From Pholiota molesta (lineage: Eukaryota > Basidiomycota > Agaricomycetes > Agaricales > Strophariaceae), in assembly GCA_014925825.1 (NCBI GenBank), contig JACGCK010000058.1, forward strand, positions 124,001 to 188,000: a stretch of DNA of 64,000 bases, given 5' to 3'. The notes under the pieces were generated by a model, which saw only the letters and a list, made by a program, of their open reading frames with translations, was not told where the DNA came from and did no database searches. Each line of letters starts with the position of its first letter. Within the stretch, counting starts at the first letter, position 1. Below, piece after piece: positions 56,001-64,000 of this stretch. A program made the position numbers and the translations under genes.

Positions 56001-56261
56001 CTATAAGTCGTAGGATGCGAGACGGCGGTTCTGGGACACCGTTGTGAGGAATGCGGTGTGTAGGGATGGGTCGGCGGCAGAGGACGCGGCGAGGCGGGTG
56101 TACAGCGCGCGTTCGGCGTCTGCGCGGAGGGCCCTGGGGCACAGAGAGAGAGCGAAGAGCGTGGGTCGGTGGCCATGGAGATGTTCGAATAATGGGCGGA
56201 AAAGTTGTTGTGGGAGTCTCGGATACGGACTGTTGTCAAGAACATGAGAGAGAGCCTCCAT
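56001..56261 (-). pseudogene. F-box/LRR-like N-terminal fragment
   Basis: An 86-codon frame reads MEALSHVLDNSPYPRLPQQL, then LFEHLHGHRPTLFALSLCPR and ALRADAERALYTRLAASSAA. This follows the pattern of the N-terminal F-box-like region of Agaricomycete F-box/LRR proteins (LP..L...I..HL...TL..LSLVSRALR.EAERLLYR). It stops after RRLASYDL where such proteins normally continue for several hundred residues, and I see no downstream leucine-rich continuation on this strand. A truncated gene is the simplest reading; a missed intron (GTCTGAAAG follows the last codons) is the alternative. Confidence 0.5.
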
Positions 56262-56690
56262 AGTGATGAGAGTGTGATCAGGACGATATGTTCAAAATAG
56301 ACCCTAACCCCAATGGTTGCCACGGCCCTGGTAACCGAAGAACAAAGCAGGTTCTCGCTCAATTCTCGCTCTCCTCCTGCCGCCACTCTCCATAAACCTT
56401 GCTATCTGTTTGCTATTGTTAACGAGGTCTACAAGGAGAGGTATCATATACCACCTACTAGTAACACCGACACATTTGGATTTCCACGCTCTCAAGACAC
56501 GTCAAGCAACACTCTTTGTTCGACGTCCACAACGACAGCATCATACACCGACACGACGGCGAGCACGCACAACTCGTATTCAAGAACCGATCCTCCAGAA
56601 ACGTTTATAACGCTACATACACTCAACGTGTGCATGACCCGACCATTGCAGCAACTCTGATAGCGGACACAGACCTCCACCAGCACCAGC

Positions 56691-56962
56691 ATGGCTTCCG
56701 TCCAGACACAACCTGCTCCAACCGACACCATAGGTACTAATCCTTACTCATTCGCCATTCTTGCACGCGTCCTGCTCCTGAACATGCATGCTGACGCGTC
56801 GCTATTCCACAGATGCCAAGCCTGAGGAGAACTGGGACGCCGACTTCGAGTTCCAAGACGATCCCTCCAGGTTGCTCGCATCGAAGCTGTCAGTTGGGAG
56901 CAGGGCGGAGACTGCGGAATGGGATGCTGACGAGGGTGCCAACGGAACGGACGCTGCGTGAT
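56691..56962 (+). CDS. Small acidic protein with ENWDADFEFQ motif (two exons)
   Basis: The exon-1 start MASVQTQPAPTDTI splices (GTACTAAT...CCACAG, about 56732-56813) to DAKPEENWDADFEFQDDPSR and then LLASKLSVGSRAETAEWDAD, ending GTDAA at TGA 56960-56962. The result is about 60 residues. The NWDxDFEF-type motif occurs in larger fungal cell-cycle and cytoskeletal scaffold proteins, so this may be a truncated N-terminus. The following frame to 57167 (GGRWSKEVERNEYGAGG) might be a further exon in another frame. Function unknown. Confidence 0.4.
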
Positions 56963-57243
56963 GCCGCCTGAAGGCTTGCGGATTGGTCTCGCGGAACGAG
57001 AGCGGCAAGCGATGGGCGGGCGCTGGAGTAAGGAGGTGGAGAGGAACGAGTACGGGGCGGGAGGACGTTGTAAGAGGTACGTGTTTTCTGCTTCAAAATA
57101 TGACGTCGTCTTCGATATATTTCCCCTGACTTGTTTCTTTTTTCAATGCAGATTTGCGCTACATTGACGCCTCATACGCCTCATACGATCCCTCCGTCAC
57201 CCACCGCACGCCGCTTCTTCGATCGTCACTGCCCTCTTCTAGC

Positions 57244-57985
57244 AAACCATGACTTCAGGCCCATCTGTTCCCACCACCATCTACCACCTTTGCCACCTCA
57301 CGCGCAAATAAGCTCTCTTACGATCACCACCGCCCTTTCCGCTGCATCTCCACATCCGCCCATTCAGCCCGAACCCTCCATCCGAATCCCCAGGAAGACC
57401 GTGTTGGGAATGCAGCCAGGGGCGGCGGCGGCAATCCAGTATATTTTTCAGCCGTCATCGTGCACGTCTCCCATTGCGCGTCCCGCATCCCCCAACCCCC
57501 CGGTTCCCTCAAGCGCGTCGCCTCCGTCTCCAGGCGCACGCAAGGAGCGTTTGATCCAGGAGTGGGCCTCGTGCGAGATAGCCTGGAACACATCACTGGG
57601 AGTGCTGCCCGCCACGCCTTTCGCCGCACGCGCTCTCCGGCCATCTCAGCTTTGCGGGCTGAGAGCGCGCGCGGGCCTTGACTTGGACGCGCGCCGCATC
57701 ATCGTCTGGATGAGCATGGGATCCTGGCTGTGCAGGAGCGCGCGCGGGAGTTGCGTGCGCCCTCGCGGTTCGCTCGGGCCTAGCACTGGCCTCTTTGGCC
57801 CGCGCGTAGCGGGAAGGTGCCGGGGGTACGACGTCGGCGACGCGCGTTCGATTACGCGGACGAGCCTTGGCTCCGTGCAGCGCGGGTGCGCGTTGGGGGA
57901 CGGCGGGGGCAAGAGGAAGGCGGGGGGTTGCTGCGGCGGTGGCCGTTCTGCTCTCGACGCGCCACCTCCTCTGGCACGCCTGTGA
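57244..57985 (+). repeat. Direct repeat C, copy 1 (~0.75 kb)
   Basis: Shares an ordered set of stretches with 60085-60880 in the same orientation: GACTTCAG...CCATCTGTTCCCACC, CCTCACGCGCAAATA, CTCTCTTACGATCAC, AACCCTCCATCCGAAT, GTGTTGGGAATGC, GCGCGTCCCGCATCCCCCAA and TCTCAGCTTTGCGG. Open frames over it are long because of high GC but are not conserved in frame between copies, so I regard it as non-coding or decayed. Confidence 0.7.
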
Positions 57986-58176
57986 ACGTGCATAGTCAAT
58001 AACGCTGGAATTCCATAGTTAGTACAAGGATAAGATCTAGCATTACAACGACATTCTCCGAGTCGTGCCATAGGTAGAACCTGGTCAGAACATTCCCATT
58101 GCTACAAGTACCTATCACATATACAGTTAAATTTCGACGCAAGTTCTCCGCTGGTTATGACTTGATAGTGAAGCCT

Positions 58177-59637
58177 TCACATCCTCGACCCCCATTCCTT
58201 CCTCATATCCACAGCGGCCGTGCCCGCCGAGTCTGAAGTTATCCCAAAGGCCACGTTCGGCGCCTTCGCGGCATGCTCCCGAACACTCGCCATCACGGAG
58301 TCGCAAACACGATGAAACTGGCCCCCATTGCTCAGTGTCACCGCGCGAATGGGGCAGCCGGGGTTCTGGAGGTCCAGCCAGCCACTCTCCGCGGAGAAGA
58401 CATGGCGCACGAACAGCGCGAGCGCCGCGTCGCGCCGCTCCCTGTGCCGCGAGGACGCGACGGGCAGGGCGAGCGTCAGATGCGCGAGCGCCGGTGCGTG
58501 CGCCCAGATGGGCTCCACGCCGGGGAGCGCGGGGATGTGCGCGGGGAGGGCGCGCACGTCGAAGGAGAGCGTCGTGTCCTCCAGGGCGAGCGTCGTCACG
58601 GCCGGCGTGGAGCGGAGCACGGTGTAGAGCTCGCGCAGCGCACGGTGGTCCTCCCAGGCGTTCGCGCCGGGTGGGGAGAGCGCGAGCGTGCGCAGGGCCG
58701 GTAAATGGAGGGCCGTAAAAAGAGAGCTGAGGGGGAACACCGAGTCCGGTTCATGCCTGCCGCGCACAGCGACGGTCAGCGTGGTTAGCTCTAGCAGGGT
58801 ACACTGCGGAGGAGTGGGGGTGTCGGCGCTGATACCGAACGGCCGGGTACCAGTGGCAATGTCGAAGTATGCCCAGCGGAGGTGTGGGACGGCGTGGAAC
58901 AAGGAGAGCCAGAAGTCGAGGGAAATCGAGATGTGCAGAGAGAGGTGGGTAAGGGTAGACCAGTGATGTAGGAAGGCGAGATTATTTGGAGGTGTGGATC
59001 TGGAGAGTTCGGCTAGGGAGAGATATCGTACTGGGAAGGCGTGAGGAGATATGAGGGTCTGGAGCTCGAAGAATGGGTTGTTTTCGGTCCCTTCATGTTC
59101 TATTAGAACTGTATTTAGGTTGGAAAAGACTATGGGATCTCCGACTTGGAGTCTCTCCTTAATCAGACTCCAGCAGAACATGTCAAGATCGAGGTACTGC
59201 GCCGAGATTAGGTATTCCAGAAGAAAAGCCATGCTATTCTTTGAAAAATTTTGGCTTATGTCAGTGCGCTGGAGATGCTCCGAGTCCACATCGAAACTGA
59301 GAAACGGAGCGATCTGACCCTGATGTGTCCTCCACCACCGAATAAACTCGAAGTCGCGCTCAGCAAACTCCAGTCTCCTGGGCCTCGAGTTGCAAGTATC
59401 GATGTACTCTACAATGGTGAAGCAGTAAGACAAATGCGTCCAGAGGGTGGGAGACGCAAGTGCGAACATTCGCCAGGAAGAGCAGATGTGGCAGAGGAGT
59501 ATTGGCGCGGTGGTGGTGCTTGGTTGTCGACGGTGGAGAGGGTAGCGCAGGAGACAGTCGGTGAAGATTTCCTGGAGGATGTCGTAAGGAAGTCTAGTTA
59601 TTGGGCTCCCAGAGGACGGCATCGAGGGAGATGGCAT
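58177..59637 (-). CDS. F-box protein of the Agaricomycete type
   Basis: A single-exon gene of 486 codons, ATG at 59637 (MPSPSMPSSGSPITRLPYDI). The F-box-like domain occupies residues ~12-75: ITRLPYDILQEIFTDCLL, then a loop and ILLCHICSSWRMFALASPTLWTHL, the usual pattern ending in a Trp. The rest is a degenerate leucine-rich/solenoid-like region (LTHLSLHISISLDFWLSLFH; LELTTLTVAVRG; LRTLALSPPGANAW; AVTTLALEDTTLSF). It ends MRKEWGSRM. F-box proteins link substrates to SCF ubiquitin ligases through Skp1; the target is unknown. It is flanked on both sides by copies of direct repeat C. The start is supported by position of the F-box. The frame is intact. Confidence 0.85.
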   Translation of the reverse strand: MPSPSMPSSGSPITRLPYDILQEIFTDCLLRYPLHRRQPSTTTAPILLCHICSSWRMFALASPTLWTHLSYCFTIVEYIDTCNSRPRRLEFAERDFEFIRWWRTHQGQIAPFLSFDVDSEHLQRTDISQNFSKNSMAFLLEYLISAQYLDLDMFCWSLIKERLQVGDPIVFSNLNTVLIEHEGTENNPFFELQTLISPHAFPVRYLSLAELSRSTPPNNLAFLHHWSTLTHLSLHISISLDFWLSLFHAVPHLRWAYFDIATGTRPFGISADTPTPPQCTLLELTTLTVAVRGRHEPDSVFPLSSLFTALHLPALRTLALSPPGANAWEDHRALRELYTVLRSTPAVTTLALEDTTLSFDVRALPAHIPALPGVEPIWAHAPALAHLTLALPVASSRHRERRDAALALFVRHVFSAESGWLDLQNPGCPIRAVTLSNGGQFHRVCDSVMASVREHAAKAPNVAFGITSDSAGTAAVDMRKEWGSRM

Positions 59638-59802
59638 CGGTGTGGTGCGGATGGGAGATCGCTAGCCGTTGAGGATCAGCCTCGGCGCTCGATAAGGAGC
59701 ATGCGGACTGTGTATTTGCACATTGTTTGCTATTCTATTTGTGGCATCACTTACATGGAGATCATTATCACTAGTCTCCTTCACTTTGCCGCACGGAATT
59801 GA

Positions 59803-60084
59803 ACTTGAAAAACCGGTAAAATAGGTAAACATTCGCTAACAAGTCAAATGGAACACCGTTGTCCAGAAACCTTTCTCGTTATTGAATACTATCCTTACGC
59901 CATTATTCCTCACTGACATTTCGAATTGGGCTTATTCTATCTGTAATGGTCGAGCAGGCGAAGTGCGAGGTACGCTTCAATCAGGCCGGACGTAGCCTCT
60001 ACCACGCGTATGAGTTACACGTTGAACAGGTGACCCTTACGCCCTGGAAAAACGCATTCGCGCAGGTGCTGGATACCGTGCTGA
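59803..60084. other. Spacer between F-box gene and repeat C copy 2
   Basis: No gene seen; this is 5' flank of the minus-strand F-box gene, followed by the junction with direct repeat C. Confidence 0.4.
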
Positions 60085-60880
60085 CTTCAGTCCATCTGTT
60101 CCCACCCCCATCTACCTACCGCCTTGACAACCTCACGCGCAAATACACTCTCTTACGATCACACTCGCCATTCCGCAGCACGCCATCCAGCTCAACCCTC
60201 CATCCGAATTGCCAGGAAACCCGTGTTGGGAATGCGACCAGTGGCGGCGGCGGTGCCAATCCAGGATCTTTCCAGTCTTCATCGCGCACGTCTTCCACTG
60301 CGCGTCCCGCATCCCCCAACCTCCCCTGTTTTCAAAAGCGCGTCGCCGCCGCCTCCAGTCGCACGCAAGGCTCGTTCCAGGCGCGGGCGTCGTGCGAGAT
60401 AGCCGCAAACACACCACCGCGCCGCGGGAGAGCGAGCTGGGGGTGCTGCCCGCCACGTCGTCGCCGCAGGCGCTCGCAGGCCATCTCAGCTTTGCGGACG
60501 GAGAGCGTGCGCGCTGGCAAGCCTTGACTTTAACGCGAGTCATACCAGGCTCTGGATGCGCATGAATACGGATCATGGAGTGCAGGCGCCCGCGCGCGTA
60601 TGCGCCCTCGCCCTCGCTCGAGCCTAACGACGGCCTCTTCCGACCGCGCACAGCAGCGCGAACCGTGGCGGGGGTAGACACAACGTCGGCGAGCAGGAGA
60701 AGGGGGACGCGGGCGCCAAAAAGCGCGTTCGATCCAGCGGAAGCGCCTAGGCGTCGTGCAGCCCGGGCGCGCGGGGGACGGCGGGGACAAGAGGACGTCG
60801 GGGGTTGCTGCTGCGGTGGCGGCCGTTCTGCGCTCGACGCGCGTTCGCGTCCTCTGGCGTGCATGCGTGCGGCAGAGGTG
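60085..60880 (+). repeat. Direct repeat C, copy 2 (~0.8 kb)
   Basis: Partner of 57244-57985 with about 80% similarity in the left half and lower similarity in the GC-rich right half. It lies directly upstream of the LRR-like gene portion at 61078 and could include its 5' exons, but I cannot resolve a splice chain. Confidence 0.7.
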
Positions 60881-61077
60881 GAGTACCGCGCGTAGCGGAT
60901 GCGCTCCCGCCGCTTCCTGCGTCCTCAATGTGGGAACTGGCGCTCCGCCTCTCGTCGTCGTCGTCTACCAGATGTTTCCCGCGGGCGCCGCATCCGCTGG
61001 GTCCTCGGCGGAAAGAGAGTCGCGTCGACAAGTCAAGTCAGAGGGCCGAGGCAGCTCCGTTGCGCTCTGCCTGCTAG

Positions 61078-61953
61078 CTCCTCGACCGTGTGGACGAAGC
61101 ATGGCGTCACATCACATCCTTTCTACGCCTTCGCACTCTCGCTCTGTACACCAAACCGAACACCACCGTTACTCTGCCTCCAGATATATCTGGATCATCT
61201 TTTCGCAACCTTCGAACGCTTCGTTTGAGGCTCTTCGCTTCCGAAGAGCTGCTGCGTTGGCTGAAGAACCTTGATGGATCTCATTTTGCCCTGGAGACGT
61301 TCGATCTGCGGCTGTTTCGCTCGTGCCATAGGGGCTGGGGACCAGTAAAGGCGCTGAACGCATTCCTCAAGGGTGTTTCAGGTACACTGAAGGATTTGAG
61401 TCTTGGCGTAGACTTCGACATGGACCTCTATTCAGACCATGAGCTGTTGAATACGGGTACTCCTTCCTCATTCTATACTTAATGCGAGTCACTGAGTTGG
61501 TTATTGTGGACAGGACCACCAATCGACCTCAGCCCCTTGGTCAATCTCTCTTCCCTTTTTTTCAGAACGCACGACATGCGGGCAATCTGCGACTCCCTTG
61601 CATCTTTAAACTCTTCTGCATTGGAGGAGTTGACTATATGGGCAGTATCTTGGAATCCAGACTTTCTCGACGTTCTCGAAGAATGTGATTGCGATTACGC
61701 CATGCTCTTCAAGAGGTTCGCAAGCATCATGGAGGAGAAACCGTGGACTGGGTCCAAAAGACTGAGGCTAGACATGGACAAAGGGTTGGATTATCAACTT
61801 ATACTAAAACAGTTAGCGACCTGTAACACCGCAGGACCCGTGCTAATCAGCACCGGCGGGGGAGACTTTCCTCAGGACGGTTCGCTGGGCGATGTTGGAT
61901 ACCTCGTATATACTCATGATCGTGAACGCGCTGTGAATCTGCCAAATATATAA
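61078..61953 (+). CDS. F-box/LRR-like protein, 3' portion (5' end unresolved)
   Basis: An open frame begins after a splice acceptor (CTGCTAG, 61071-61077) and reads LLDRVDEAWRHITSFLRLRT, then LRTLRLRLFASEELLRWLKN and LKDLSLGVDFDMDLYSDHEL. An intron (about 61460-61513) joins GPPIDLSPLVNLSSLFF, a leucine-rich stretch LASLNSSALEELTIWAV and a C-terminus ending AVNLPNI, TAA at 61951. Spacing of leucines resembles the LRR-like tail of basidiomycete F-box proteins. Upstream exons, including any F-box, are not evident; the gene may be truncated by repeat C next to it. Function unknown. Confidence 0.55.
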
Positions 61954-63941
61954 AATTTGTATTCTTTTTATGTACAATTCATTGTGTGAATCGTCCCTTG
62001 CACTACTCGATGCCCGTATACATCAAACATCAATCACTGGCCGTTGACGATGAGGGTTGAATTCGCCTCAGAAGCACATGCGTTCATAGGATTAGAGACA
62101 TCGTTCGTTAGCATCGGAGACTATTGGATTTTCCAAGACTACTCGGACGAAAGACGAGTCCAATCATTGGTCCCTGATATTCCATGTCAGCGTTGAAACC
62201 ATAAGCGAACAAGCGCCAATTCCTATTTTTCGTTCAAACTTGAAATTTCGGTGAAAATGGTGGCGCGAACACTCACGACGGGCCACGTCGCCAATCGCCA
62301 ATTCGCTCTTCTGATCTACCTCTCGCTCGCGCAATCTACGAAGGCGTTCGTGTTAGCACGCCTCGGGCCACACTACCAGATGTCCTCCTCACAGCAGTGA
62401 CGTTGACTGCCTCGCCCATGCCACCAGTATCTAACGAGGTATGAGTCCGAAAAGACTTTCCGATAATTAACCAGACTTACGATGGGATCCATAAACTCCT
62501 GACATTCCACGACGAATCCACGTAGCGAGTGAACCGGCCGCAGCTCACAGCGCATACCACACCATCTTCTCCACTCAAATCTCCCAAGCCACACGACCAC
62601 CCGCCGTGGATCTGCATTTCAAGAGGCATGAATATATAAAGAGCGTTCAGGTCTTCGAGATCCAAGAGGGTGCGCAGACCGGGCCACGGTTGGAAGGCTG
62701 CGACTCAAATGAATTCTGCTATATGGAGAGGGCAAGCGTGAAGAAGAAGTAACAGTAAGTCCCTTGTTTTCGATTGCATTCAGCGACATAAAACATACCT
62801 GACATAGGCTACATAAAGACCTTCATTCCACGAACGACGTGACGACAAAATACCAGGGGCATGAAATGTCCTAATTTTTGTCAGATTAGGTCTCTTTCCA
62901 AGTCAAAAGTGTCGTACCGGGTCCTCGGTTTGACCGCAAGCTCGGCATCGAAACACTCCAAGTTTTACTAAAAGAAGGCGCTGTGCTAAGTACAGGTCGG
63001 GTAGAAGAAAAATAGACACACGCTACGAGATTCTCAAGGTGGACGATGCTTTGCTGTCAATTTCCAGATATCGACGTGTCCAACCCGACTAGACTTCTGT
63101 TTTACGGAGAAGTAAAAGGAGCGGTTATGACGAGTCCTTGATCGTGGGATGCGCGTCTTGTGGAAACCAGGTTCGGGCAGTAAATGTCGATGATGAGCTG
63201 CGTAGGGTCCTCCTTTCGCAAACCCTGTGCAGGGTGCCTTTTCAGAATCACCGTCTCTTACCAAACTGCCGCCACAATCATTCGAAGAAGAAGGGTCGTC
63301 TGCGTCGACAAAGGCAAGCCTCTCATGCTGAAGATAGTATCCTAGAAGGGTGGAAGAGACTAATTATCGTCAGATAGCTCTCTATCGCCGTCAAATGCTT
63401 CGTACCTGGCCCTCATGGCCACAATGCCTAACGTTCAACTCCAAAGGCCAGCACTAGCTCGGTATTCTCCAGGTTTTGAGGAGGTGATGAAAGAATCTTC
63501 GATCGATGCCAGCAGATGCATTGTAAATCGCTGGTTGCGTAGGGGTGTAGAAATGAATGGCGGTGAGAGACAACGCGCTCAGCTCGTGAGGTGTTGGAAA
63601 ATAGCGGCCGCGAATTTAATTTGATGGCATCACTTTCTGTATCAACCCCTCGCATTGACCTGGCAAGCAACTGGCAAGGTCCGGCGCCAGTGATACAACA
63701 CCAATAATAAGTACTGGGAATTCCTGCTGTGAGTCGTGGCATTGTGTTAGGTCTTGTAGCCCTATATGAGGAGTACATACAGAAGAGATCCAGCAAAGGG
63801 TTAGCGGTGAAAATGCTTATCGTTACATGTGGCTACAATGATCTTGCATGATCAGTAATTGGAATAATAAAACCAAATCGTATTTCCAATCTGTATCTTC
63901 GTTCTCTCCTTCAACCGTCACAACCTCAAGGCCTCGTACTC
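61954..63941. other. Region with no gene recognised
   Basis: About 2 kb with only short frames (60-120 codons) on both strands, none showing a known motif. Some GT-AG-compatible short frames around 62.3-63.4 kb could belong to a decayed multi-exon gene, but I cannot support one. Confidence 0.35.
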
Positions 63942-64000
63942 ATGGCAGCCATAGTAGCTACTGGAATTTCCGATGCGCCTACCGAGATTCTCGAGAAGAT
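63942..64000 (+). CDS. 5' end of a probable F-box protein, cut by the window edge
   Basis: ATG at 63942 gives MAAIVATGISDAPTEILEK and runs off the end. The APTEILEKI-like sequence about ten residues from the start matches the opening of an F-box (LPxEIlxxI). It is preceded by a CTCTCC-rich leader. Only 19 codons are visible, so the family is tentative. Confidence 0.4.
   Translation, partial: MAAIVATGISDAPTEILEK

Noticed and set aside
57131..57985. 284-codon plus-strand frame over repeat C copy 1, and the 243-codon minus-strand frame over copy 2
   Set aside because: The two copies of the repeat do not share a conserved frame on either strand, as would be expected of coding sequence.

Overview
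The window is nuclear DNA of a filamentous basidiomycete, most likely an Agaricomycete (inference). Genes are broken by many short GT-AG introns (about 45-80 nt) with CTAAC-like branch points. The gene set is typical of mushrooms and wood-decay fungi: a GH51 arabinofuranosidase, delta-12 desaturases, BTB and F-box proteins, a GPI-type cupredoxin, and a KDZ transposon with its CxC2-type transposase. There are no bacterial-style operons.

Layout. 1.4-8.1 kb: a GH51 alpha-L-arabinofuranosidase followed on the same strand by an MFS sugar porter, a plausible pentose-use pair. 8.9-11.4 kb: a very GC-rich gene for a BTG/Tob-like protein (minus strand), then a pair of ~650-bp direct repeats. 15.0-19.7 kb: two delta-12 (FAD2-type) desaturase paralogues arranged head to head. 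22.3-22.5 kb: an 81-bp minisatellite. 22.7-27.3 kb: a DNA transposon with CTGTACC terminal inverted repeats flanked by TA. It carries a Ulp1-like cysteine protease and a DDE_1 (pogo-type) transposase that are in the same frame and may be one spliced gene. 28.6-36.0 kb: a DJ-1/PfpI protein, a BTB-domain protein and a secreted two-domain cupredoxin, widely spaced.

37.35-50.78 kb: an apparently complete ~13.4-kb KDZ (Kyakuja-Dileera-Zisupton) element with ~700-bp terminal inverted repeats. It holds an intact multi-exon KDZ transposase, an Asp/Ala-repeat protein, a basic/proline-rich conserved protein, a cysteine-cluster plus coiled-coil protein, and a small helical protein that ends inside the right inverted repeat. 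The whole element, including introns and inverted repeats, is peppered with the short motif TGCCGA/TCGGCA. Both inverted repeats also contain a tRNA-like segment.

50.8-53.5 kb: an inverted second copy of the BTG-like gene with its promoter, starting where the KDZ element ends; its reading frame is broken by loss of one C. 54.0 kb: an intron-containing tRNA-Glu(CTC). 54.8-55.6 kb: three ~270-bp tandem repeats. 56-64 kb: an F-box-rich region with one complete F-box gene, an F-box-like fragment, an LRR-like 3' gene portion and the start of another gene at the window edge, plus a ~0.75-kb direct duplication on either side of the complete F-box gene. Gene boundaries come from reading splice sites by eye; no alignment or database search was run.
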